Shown here one piece after another: positions 43,360 to 53,660 of a stretch of DNA of 64,000 nt. The notes below the pieces were generated by a model. That model made no database searches. It saw only the letters and a list, made by a program, of their open reading frames with translations, and had not been told where the DNA came from. Origin of the DNA: Symsagittifera roscoffensis (lineage: Eukaryota; Xenacoelomorpha; Acoela; Convolutidae). The first letter of the stretch is position 1, and each line of letters opens with the position of its first letter. The position numbers and the translations under genes were made by a program. The DNA is taken from positions 16,981,802 through 17,045,801 of the forward strand of contig NC_087064.1 in the NCBI RefSeq assembly GCF_963678635.1, written 5' to 3'.

Positions 43360-44420
43360 TAAAAGCATTTGAGCAGACCCATTTGGACGCAAAATTTGCA
43401 ACTCCTGAGAGTACTCTCACAGTACCCAACTACAGGGTTAGGAATTTCAAGCTTTGGAAAAAAATTGAAAAGACAAAAAACCGTCTTGTCTCGAAAATTA
43501 CAAAAACGTGAGCAGTCATATGTGGAGGCGAGATTCGCAAGCCCTTCGAGTAGTCTGACAGACCCCAACTTAAGGGTTGGGAATTTCAAAATTTAAGTTT
43601 TCTAAAAAAAATATCAAATCACAAAAAAATTCATATCTCGAAAACTGAAATATTTTGAGCAGTCTTATTTGGAGCCGCGATTTGCATAACCCGGGAGTTC
43701 TTTGAAAGCTTTCAACTAAAGGTATAGGAAATCCAAAATTTTAAAAAAAAATCATGAATTTAAGTTTTATGAAAACTTTTTTAAAATCACAAAATAAAAC
43801 GCCACATCTCGTAAACTACTAAGATTTGAACAATCAAAATTGGAAGTGAGATTCGCAAGCCCAGATAGTATTCTGACATCCACCAAATAGAGTGCAGGAA
43901 ATTTCAAAAAATGAACAAAATATTTAAATTTAAGTTTTCTGCAAAATTTTTGAAAAATCACACAAAACGTCATATCTCGAAAACTAAGAGCATTCTAGCA
44001 GCCACATTTAGAGGCAAGATTTGGATCTTAAGACTCCTAAGAGTACCCTCACAGTCCCCACTACAACATTAGGAATTTCAAATCTTTTAAGCTTTTTAAA
44101 AACTAAGTTTTCTGAAAAATTGAAAAGAAATCATAATACACGTCATCTCGATAACTACAAGGATATGAGCACTCATATTTAGAGGCAAGATTCGCAATCT
44201 TTGAGAACACTCTGACAGTACCCAAACACAGGTTTGGGAATTTCAAATTTTGAAAATTGAGTTTTCCAAAAAAAATTAAAAAATCACAAAAATCGTCGTA
44301 TCTCGTACACTGAAATGAATTGGGCATTCATAATTGGAGACCACATTCGCCAATTTTGGAGAAACTCTGACAGCATACCACCATTGTGTTGCTAATTTTC
44401 AACTCGGTGGAACAAACACT
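43360..44420. repeat. Imperfect 140-170 bp tandem repeats, copy A
   Basis: Seven or so diverged monomers with shared blocks: TCATATCTCGAAAACTGA, GAGCAGTCATATTTGGAG, GAGATTCGCAA, CTCTGACAGTACCCAA, GGGTTAGGAATTTCAA, then A/T-rich spacer. The GAGCAGTC-type block recurs at 43,371, 43,511, 43,657, 43,828, 43,997, 44,167 and 44,322. Confidence 0.85.
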
Positions 44421-44850
44421 AAATTCAAACTGAAAAATCGAAAAAAATCTTGAGCTTTTCAATATACGATATAGCTCAACCACGCATAGATACGTTAAGC
44501 CCTTATCTGTAGCAAAAAACGCTTTAACATGGCAAGATACGTGTCGGGGCACACGCATTCAAGTATAGCATATATTTTTTTTGCCCGGAGACAGAATTTT
44601 TTTCTTTCCTTTTTCAAAAAAATTAGCAGCCAAAAATTGACAAAAACTGATCCGGTTGAAAACAATTGCCCAAAAAATTGTTCGTGAAGTTTGTTTTTGT
44701 TGGTATTACTGCTGTTTTTGTATAAATCAATGTGAAAATTATCTCTCGCATTTTTTCCCTTGCGTCCGATGATTTGTCATGAATTGCACGAATTGGCTGC
44801 TCGATTCAATGGTTATTCAACCTTTTGTTTGGTCTAATTTGAAAATTGAA

Positions 44851-44984
44851 TACAGAGGATAATCGGAGCTTCCATCACCTGCAAAACTTCACAAACATAG
44901 CATTGCAAATTACCAGACGGACAATGAAAGGAAAGCCAAATAGTAGAAAAAATCGAAAAACTTCAAAACCACAACTAAAAACAT
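44851..44984 (-). mobile_element. SINE-like dispersed repeat in copy A
   Basis: ACAGAGGATAATCGGAGCTT, CACAAACATAGCATTGCAAA, ACCAGACGGACAATGAAAGG; related to the unit at 6.0 kb (which has TAGCTGACAGCC...AAGAAAGCC). Also in copy B near 49,095 and truncated in copy C near 51,890. Confidence 0.55.
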
Positions 44985-45919
44985 AGGCGCTACGCGCAAT
45001 ACACCGAAGGCATAGAAACTGAAGCAAAAACCAAACAACTTGAACAACTAATAATTGAAGAATAACAGTTGTAGAACAAAAAATCGTACTAATACATGTA
45101 TACACCAAAATTTTGCTATATCGAGAAAGAGCCTGAAATAACAGTTCTAGAACTAAAAATCGTACTAACACATGTATAGATTAAATTTTTGATATATCAA
45201 CGAAGATCATAAAATAACAATATTTCGAGTTACAAGAATACAAGTTACCTTGCGACTTGTGAATTGTAATCGCGCCAGCAAATACAATCGGAAACTGTTT
45301 CCTTGCAATACGAAGTGACTGGTTTTTGCCCATACTGAACACCCGAGTAAACATAACAAGCAATAAATAAGCAATAAAAAAATAAATCAATACATAAATA
45401 AATAAATAAATACATAAATAAATACATAAATAAATAAATAAATAAATAAATAAAAGCAAAAGTGAAATGTACAAATAATTAAATAGACATGAAAAAAAAT
45501 ATATGAACAAATAACCAAACAAACAGACCCATAATATAAATAAATGAAAATAAATAAATTAAATAAATACACACGCAGAAATAATAAAAGCAAAACTAAA
45601 TGAAAGAAAGAATAATTAAATAAATAAACAAAACACGTGATAAAAATAAACAAAAATAAATATGTACATACAAAAATTATAAATAAATATAAGCAAACTA
45701 AACATAATTAAATAAATAGAAGAACAGATAATTAAATAAATAAAGATGAACAAATAAAGAAACAAACATACGCAATCACGTCACATAGCGCGATATAGTC
45801 CAGCCCACATGATAATTGATAACTGTGGACGTTATTTGTCGACACTTGACAACAGACAACATTAAAAAAAAACCCGTTACACGATACCATAACACCTTGA
45901 CTAAAGTCTTCGGTGTAAA
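44985..45919. other. Insertion present only in copy A, with (AAAT)n-type microsatellite
   Basis: Copies B and C read straight from ACTAAAAACATT to TCTAAATGGAATGC; copy A has ~935 bp between them. The insert holds a long run of AAAT/ACAT repeats (about 45,386-45,745) and near-repeated strings (ATAACAGTT, AGAAC-AAAAATCGTACTAA) at 45,062 and 45,138. The Phe/Tyr/Leu-rich minus-strand frames here are translated microsatellite. Confidence 0.8.
45386..45745. repeat. (AAAT)n / (ACATAAAT)n microsatellite
   Basis: Long imperfect run of AAAT with ACAT variants on the plus strand. Confidence 0.93.
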
Positions 45920-46399
45920 CATTTCTAAATGGAATGCTGTTCAGTTTGAGAAGACTCCCGGAAAATCAATAGCCAGCATTATAAAATTTCATAATTTATT
46001 GAACGGCAACTAAGCCAAGAGAACATGGGTAAATTCCCGTAATGTTCTCATGGAAAACTTCTGAAATTCTAAAATTATACAATCCCTGCCCCCTTACCCT
46101 CCACCCCCACACACACACTCCGAAAATACAAAACACTTTTAAATTTTCCGTTTTCAAACGACCACAATTAGGTAACTAAGCCAAAATTAATACATTTTGA
46201 CGGAAAGAATCATAAGTCGAAACAATTAAGGCCAAATAAAGCTTTTAAGCAAAAAGTACAAAAAGCGTTAGAAAATTACAAATTACAAGAATCATTCAAA
46301 AACTTTCTCGCTTGCAAAGAAACCGCTTGCCGCACAAGAAAAATCAGTAAAGTCGCAGTGGCGACTAAGCCCGAAAAACATAAGCAAACAAATAAAAGA

Positions 46400-46518
46400 G
46401 TTTTGGGCACCTTGTCGGCGTATAAATCCATCACTACGTGACCTTTTACGGGTGCCTTTTTAGCTGCAGCAATCACTATGTCCATGAAGATTTTAGGTCT
46501 AACCAGCTTAGAACTCAT
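46400..46518 (-). pseudogene. Cyclophilin exon 1 fragment in copy B
   Basis: ATG at 46518 opens MSSKLVRPKIFMDIVIAAAK, closely matching the first 39 codons of the intact cyclophilin, then runs into unrelated sequence after VPKT. It keeps the same leader (TTAGCGAACA) and possible acceptor. Substitutions (NAKV to RPKI, GRVVMEL to GHVVMDL) are protein-changing. It lacks the whole catalytic core, so it cannot be a working isomerase. Confidence 0.9.
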
Positions 46519-47599
46519 TGTTCGCTAACTGACTTTTTTTTCTTTACACTGCTACTACTCTTGCGCATAAAGGTATAAGCAAGTCGAATAAATGAGGTCA
46601 AATATTACAGCTATTTGAACAACCAGACACTGTTGCAGTTGGACAAATTAACAGTCGTAAACAGACCTATCTGACAACATCAGACCAATTAGAATCTGTG
46701 TGAGATTAGGTTACTGATTAACAACTCGAGAAAAGAGAGCCCTACTTAGGGTTTTTCCCAAATTCATTTGAAAACTTTAGATAATTTGATAACGTCGGAA
46801 TTTGTTAATTTTACAATAAAAATTCATCCACAATTTTGTTTATTCAAAATTAGTGTTGTAAAGCATGTGATGGATTCGTTAACTGTCCTCTCAGGTGCAT
46901 TACTTATAAATTTTGTTTTAATTTAGCGGACGTTAATTTTATACCAGAGAAAAAAATTCTTCTCAATTAAATTTTTTAAAAGTACGCAAAATTTTGCCGC
47001 CAAAATATAAAGGTTCAAAATCTGTTGTAAAAGTATTAGGAGCTCCAAAACATTTAGTTTATGAGACGTCAGTCTGAATATTTTTCTGAGTGTTCTTCTC
47101 TCGGATTATCTCTCATGATCGAGTCTTCATATAGTCAGATACACGTTTGGCAAAATCCACCTCATTTCGATGAAAAATTGGAAAACATTCTTTTTTTGGC
47201 CTTTTCTTCATTACTTGCATACTAAAACATAGGCTTACATAAGCTAACAGGGGTAGACTCCAGATGATGAGCTGGTCCCATGGTCTCTCTTCTATGAGTT
47301 TCATTTATTTTTATTAAAATTAACTAGCGTGTAACGCACCTCCGGTGCTTCGAGTATTTGAGAACTCTTAAAAAAACTACAAATAAAGGAAAAAAATCTG
47401 CAACCTTTGAGTGCTTTCTGACAGCACCCAATTACACGGTTCGTAACTTCGAATTTTGCTAAAAGTTTTTCTATTTATATATAAATAATTATAAATAGTA
47501 CTAATTAAATATAAATTAGTAAAAGAAAATTGTGAAGTTTTCTATATCTAAATTTTTGGAAAAATGTTGAAATGACATAAAAAAGTCACGTCTTGGAAG

Positions 47600-48660
47600 C
47601 TAAAAGCATTTGAGCAGACCCATTTGGACGCAAAATTTGCAACTCCTGAGAGTACTCTCACAGTACCCAACTACAGGGTTAGGAATTTCAAGCTTTGGAA
47701 AAAAATTGAAAAGACAAAAAAACGTCTTGTCTCGAAAATTACAAAAACGTGAGCAGTCATATGTGGAGGCGAGATTCGCAAGCCCTTCGAGTAGTCTGAC
47801 AGACCCCAACTTAAGGGTTGGGAATTTCAAAATTTAAGTTTTCTAAAAAAATATCAAATCACAAAAAAATTCATATCTCGAAAACTGAAATATTTTGAGC
47901 AGTCTTATTTGGAGCCGCGATTTGCATAACCCGGGAGTTCTTTGAAAGCTTTCAACTAAAGGTATAGGAAATCCAAAATTTAAAAAAAAAATCATGAATT
48001 TAAGTTTTATGAAAACTTTTTTAAAATCACAAAATAAAACGCCACATCTCGTAAACTACTAAGATTTGAACAATCAAAATTGGAAGTGAGATTCGCAAGC
48101 CCAGATAGTATTCTGACATCCACCAAATAGAGTGCAGGAAATTTCAAAAAATGAACAAAATATTTAAATTTAAGTTTTCTGCAAAATTTTTGAAAAATCA
48201 CACAAAACGTCATATCTCGAAAACTAAGAGCATTCTAGCAGCCACATTTAGAGGCAAGATTTGGATCTTAAGACTCCTAAGAGTACCCTCACAGTCCCCA
48301 CTACAACATTAGGAATTTCAAATCTTTTAAGCTTTTTAAAAACTAAGTTTTCTGAAAAATTGAAAAGAAATCATAATACACGTCATCTCGATAACTACAA
48401 GGATATGAGCACTCATATTTAGAGGCAAGATTCGCAATCTTTGAGAACACTCTGACAGTACCCAAACACAGGTTTGGGAATTTCAAGTTTTGAAAATTGA
48501 ATTTTCCAAAAAAAAAACGAAAAAATCACAAAAATCGTCATATCTCGTACACTGAAATGACTTGGGCATTCATAATTGGAGAACACATTCGTCAATTTTG
48601 GGGAAACTCTGACAGCATACCACCATTGTGTTGCTAATTTTCAACTCGGTGGAACAAACA
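47600..48660. repeat. Imperfect 140-170 bp tandem repeats, copy B
   Basis: Same series of monomers in the same order as 43,360-44,420 and nearly identical to it, so the array was duplicated as a whole. Confidence 0.85.
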
Positions 48661-49413
48661 CTAAATTCAAACTGAAAAATCGAAAAAATCTTGAGCTTCT
48701 CAATATACGATATAGCTCAACCACGCATAGATACGTTAAGCCCTTATCTGTAGCAAAAAACGCTTTAACATGGCAAGATACGTGTCGGGGCACACGCATT
48801 GAAGTATAGCATAGATTTTTTTTTGCCCGCAGACAGAATTTTTTTCTTTCCTTTTTCAAAAAAAATTAGCAGCCAAAAATTGACAAAAACTGATCCGGTT
48901 AAAAACCATTGCCAAAAAAATTGTTCGTGAAATTTGTTTTTGTTGGTATTACTGCTGTTTTTATATAAATCAATGTGAAAATTATCTCGGGCGTTTTCTT
49001 CCTTGCGTCCGATGATTTGTCATGAATTGCACAAATTGGCTGCTCGATTCAATGGTTATTCAAGCTTTTGTTTGGTCTAATTTGAAAATTGAATACAGAG
49101 GCTAATCGGAGCTTCCCATCACTTGCAAAACTTCACAAACATAGCATTGCAAATTACCAGACAGACAATGAAAGGAAAGCCAATAAGTAGAAAAAATCGA
49201 AAAACTTCAAAGCCACAACTAAAAACATTTCTAAATGGAATGCTGTTCAGTTTGAGGAGAAGACTCCCGGTAAATCAATAGCCAGCATTATAAAATTTCA
49301 TAATTTATTGAACGGCAACTAAGCCGACAGAACATGGGTAAATTCCCGTAATGTTCTCATGAAAAACTTCTGAAATTCTAAAATTATACAATCCCTGCCC
49401 CCTTCCCCTCCAA

Positions 49414-49440
49414 CCCCCCCCCCCCCCCCCCCACACACAC
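49414..49440. repeat. Poly-C run followed by (AC)n
   Basis: 19 consecutive C then ACACACAC. Homologous sites in copies A (46,100) and C (52,150) have shorter C runs, so length is variable. Confidence 0.95.
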
Positions 49441-49535
49441 ACTCCGAAAATACAAAACAATTTTAAATTTTCCACAATTAAGTAACTCAGCTAAAATTAA
49501 TAAATTTTGACGGAAAGAATCATAAGTCGAAACAA

Positions 49536-52440
49536 TTAACTCGAGAAAAGAAAGCCCTACTTAGGGTTTTTCCCAAATTCATTTGAAAACTTTAGATAAT
49601 TTGATAACGTCAGAATTTGTTAATTTTACAATAAAAATTCATCCACAATTTTGTTTATTCAAAATTAGTGTTGCAAAGCATGTGATGGATTTGTTAACTG
49701 TCCTCTCAGGTGCATTACTTATAAATTTTGTTTTAATTTAGCGGATGTTAATTTTATACCAGAGAAAAAAATTCTTCTCAACTAAATTTTTTAAAAGTAC
49801 GCAAAATTTTGCCGCCAAAATATTAAGGTTCAAAATCTGTTGTAAAATTATTAGGAGCTCCAAAACATTTAGTTTATGAGATGTCAGTCTGAATATTTTT
49901 CTGAGTGTTCTTCTCTCGGATTATCTCTCATGATCGAGTCTTCATATAGTCAGATACACGTTTGGCAAAATCCACCTCATTTCGATGAAAAATTGGAAAA
50001 CATTCGTTTTTTGCCCTTTTCTTCATTACTTGAAAACTAAAACATAGGCTTACATAGGCTAACAAGGGTAGACGCCAGATGATGAGCTGGTCGCGTGGTC
50101 TCTCTTCTACTAGTTGCATTTATTTCATTTATTTTTAGTAAAATTAACTAGCGTGTAACGCACCTCCGGTGCTTCGAGTTTTTGAGAACTCATAGAAAAA
50201 ACCACAAATAAAGGAAAACAAAATTTGCAACCTCTGAGTATACTCTGACAGCACCCAATAACAGGGTTCGTAACTTCGAATTTTGCTAAAATTTTTTCGA
50301 TGACTTTTTTTAAATTCAAATTAGGAAAGGAATTGCGAAGTTTTCTTTATCTAAGTTCTTTGAAAAATGTTGAAATGACATAAAAACGTCACATCTTGGA
50401 AGCTAAAAGCATTTGAGCAGAACCATTTGGACCCAAAATTTGCAACTCCTGAGAGTACTCTCTTAGTACCCAACTACAGGGTTAGGAATTTCAAGCTTTG
50501 GAAAAAACATTGAAAAGACAATTAAACTTCACGTCTCGAAAATTACAAAGACTTGAGCAGTCATATTTGGAGTCGAGATTCGCAAGCCATTCGAGTAGTC
50601 TGACAGACCCCAACTTAAGGAATGGGATTTTCAAAATTGAAGTTTTCTATAAAAAATTTTGAACAAATCACAAAAAAAACGTCATATCTCGAAAACTGAA
50701 AAATTTTGAGCAGTAATATTTTGAGCTGAGATTTGCAAAACCCGAGAGTTCTCTGAAAGCTTCCATGTAAAGGTATAAGAAATCCAAAATTTTGAAAAAA
50801 AAACATGAATTTATGTTTTATGAATTTTTTTTAAAATCACAAAATAAAACGTGACATCTCGTAAAGTACTAAGATTTGAATAATCATAACTGGAAGTGAG
50901 ATTCGCAACCCCAGATAGTATTCTGACATCCCCCAAATAGAGTGCAGGAAATTTCAAAAATTAAACAAAATATTTAAATTTAAGTTTTCTGCGAAATTTT
51001 TGAAAAAACACACAAAACGTCATATCTCGAAAACTAAGAGCATTCTAGCAGCCACATTTAGAGGCAAGATTTGGATCTTGAAATTCCTGAGAGTACCCTC
51101 ACAGTCCCCACTACAATATTAGAAATTTCAAATCTTTTGATTTTTTTTAAAAACTAAGTTTTCTGAAAAATTTAAAATAAATCTTAATATACGTCATCTC
51201 GATAACTACAAGGATATGAGCACTCATATTTGGAGGTAAGATTCGCAATACCCTGACAGCGCCCAAACAGGGTTGGGAATTTCATGTTTCGTAATTTGAA
51301 TTCTCTAAAAAAAAAAATTAAAATAACAAAAATCGTCGTATATCCTACACTGAAATGACTTGGGCATTCATAATTGGAGACCACACTCGCAACCTCTGGT
51401 GAAATTCTGACAGCATACGACTATTGTGTTGCTACCTTTCAACTCGGTGGAACAAACAATAGATTCAAACTGGAATTCGAAAACATCTTGAGCTTTTCAG
51501 AATACGATATAGCTCAACCACGCATAGAAACGTTAAGCCCTTAACTGTAGCAAAAAACGCTTAAACATAGCAAGATACGTGTCGTGTCACACGCATTTAA
51601 ATACAGCATAGATTAATTTATTGCCCGGAGAAAGAATAAATTTCTTTCCTTTTTCAAAAAATTTGACAGCCAAAAATTGACAAAAGCTGATCCGGTTGAA
51701 CATATTTGCCCAAAAAAATTTCGTGAAGTTTGTTTTTGTTGGTATTACTGCTGTTTTTATATAGACCAATGTGAAAATTATCTCTGGTGTTTTTTCTGTT
51801 GCGGCCGATGATTTGTCATGAATTGCACAAATTGGCTGCTCGATTCAATGGTTATTTAAGCTTTTGTTTGGTCTAATTTGAAAATTGAATACAGAGGCTA
51901 ATCGGAGCTTCAGACGGACAATGAAAGGAAAGCCAAAAAGTAGAAAAAATCGAAAAACTTCAAAACCACAACTAAAAACTTTTCTAAATGGAATGCTGTT
52001 CAGTTTGAGAAGACTCCCGGAGAATCAATAGCCAGCATTATAAAATTTCATAATTTATTGAACGGCAACTAAGCCGACAGAACATGGGTAAATTCCCGTA
52101 ATGTTCTCATGAAAAACTTCTTAAACTCTAAAATTATACAATCCCTGTCCCCCCTCCACCCCCCCCCTCACACACACACACTCCGAGAATACAAAACAAT
52201 TTTAAACTTTCCTTTTTCAAACGACCACAATTAAGCAACTGAGCCAAAATTAATACAATTTTACGATTTGACGGAAGAATCATAAGTCGAAACAATTAAG
52301 GCCAAATAAAGCTTTTAAGCAAAAAGTACAAAAAACGTTAGAAATTTACAAATTACAAGAATCAACCAAAAACACTTCGCTTACAAAGAAATCGCTTGCC
52401 GCGCAAGAAAAAGCAGTGGCGACTAAGCCCGAAAAAACAT
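49536..52440. repeat. Segmental duplication, copy C
   Basis: Begins at CTCGAGAAAAG, the point aligned with 42,509 and 46,729, so it lacks the cyclophilin exon. More diverged than A and B from each other. Ends in the same SINE tail (ACTAAGCCCGAAAA, AAGCAGACAAATAA). Confidence 0.85.
50390..51450. repeat. Imperfect 140-170 bp tandem repeats, copy C
   Basis: Same order of monomers but with many more substitutions and indels than between copies A and B. Confidence 0.82.
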
Positions 52441-53488
52441 AAGCAGACAAATAAAAAGCTGACATTTTTTGAAACGGAATATTTCCTATTTGAAAAAATA
52501 AGTCTTCAGATTCGAACCTAATAATAGGTCAGATTCGAACCCAAGATTTTCTCAAATTGAATTGAATTGATGATTTCTACTGCATCGGATATGGCATTTC
52601 AATTTTTTCATTTTCAAAATCTTGAGATATTTGACTACAAAATCAAAACTTTTCCTGGGCAAGGAAATGCTAGCTTTCTATTACAGGATTTCAAAAATTG
52701 TTGTACCTCAAAAACGCCACCAAAAACAAATATGCTATCTTGTATTTTTAACTTCAACTACATAAAACATATAGTCAATTGAGCAAAATACTCAGCTCAA
52801 CAAATTTGAAAAATCCACATACTTCATCAAACAGCTAAATATTCATTTATACGTTAAGTTTTCAGACAAATAAGTTTTCAGACAAAATAATCGGTTTAAG
52901 CTTTGTTAGACTCAGTAAAAACTGATTTTATTCCATTTTGATTAACTTGGCTGGCTAGAATTTTTTTTCCTTTTATAAATGATTTTTTGAGCCAGTTTTT
53001 TAAGTGAAACTTTGAGTCTCTTGAGTGCGTGAAAAGAATTATTTTTAGCGTGAAACTTTAGGTTTAAAACATTCAAATTATATTTTATTATTTTAAATCT
53101 CGCAAAACTCAAAGCAACTTTCGTCCCCATCGTATTTCGTCTTATGTTAACACACATTAGGAAAAACACGTCTTGAATTTCTATATTTTTCCAGATTATT
53201 CAAATCAGCACTGTTTTATGATGAAAAGTTAAAACACCATAGCTTAGAAAACACCATACCTTTTTAACCACAACTCTTTTTATCGTCAAAACTGGACCTA
53301 GAATTTCTAAATGAGATCGTGATTAATCTAACATTACAGTTAATGAGCACTCACCTATCTTATAAGAAATGGAATATCAGAAAAAATTGTTAGACGCTTC
53401 CGATGACTTTCCGCACAATATTCTTATACGAAAAGGCTGTTTCGAATATCTGATTGAATTAACTATAAAGTTTTTAACTTTTCATCTG
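52441..53488. other. Noncoding stretch between copy C and the reductase gene
   Basis: AT-rich. 52,441-52,560 continues the SINE-like match to 39.1 kb with two GATTCGAACC strings. The rest shows no gene or repeat I recognise; the plus-strand frame at 53,369-53,638 is the shadow of the reductase last exon. Confidence 0.5.
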
Positions 53489-53660
53489 TTAGAAATTAAT
53501 AAATTGGCTCCTGTGGTATCCGAATTTGTCCATGAGCATTTCTCTCAGCTGGAGGACCCAACTCCACCGCCCACACAGAAACACCATGTCATCTTTCCTC
53601 GCAGCTTTGATGGTCTTCGTAATGTGCACTTCTTTTAACAATCCAGTGTAGTAGTTCCAC
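53489..53660 (-). CDS. Reductase last exon
   Basis: 172 nt, acceptor TGTTATCAG. Encodes WNYYTGLLKEVHITKTIKAA, RKDDMVFLCGRWSWVLQLRE, then GYHRSQFINF and TAA. Position and C-terminal aromatic end fit CYB5R enzymes; the CGP motif is altered. Confidence 0.8.

Larger units (their letters stand above)
42149..46399. repeat. Segmental duplication, copy A (contains cyclophilin 5' end)
   Basis: Runs from cyclophilin exon 1 through its upstream region, the ~150 bp tandem array, a SINE-like unit and the AACATGGGTAAATTCCCGTA segment to the SINE tail at ~46,390. Landmark GATCGAGTCTT is at 42,899 (A), 47,119 (B) and 49,933 (C). Unlike B and C it carries a ~935 bp insertion (44,985-45,919). Confidence 0.88.
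46400..49535. repeat. Segmental duplication, copy B
   Basis: Starts inside a copy of cyclophilin exon 1 (GTTTTGGGCACC, aligned with 42,149) and follows copy A through the tandem array and SINE-like unit to about 49,535. High identity with copy A over the array (47.6-48.5 kb versus 43.4-44.3 kb). Confidence 0.88.

Noticed and set aside
45181-45653. Minus-strand frames rich in Phe, Tyr, Leu and Ile resembling membrane proteins
   Set aside because: They are translations of the (AAAT)n/(ACAT)n microsatellite.
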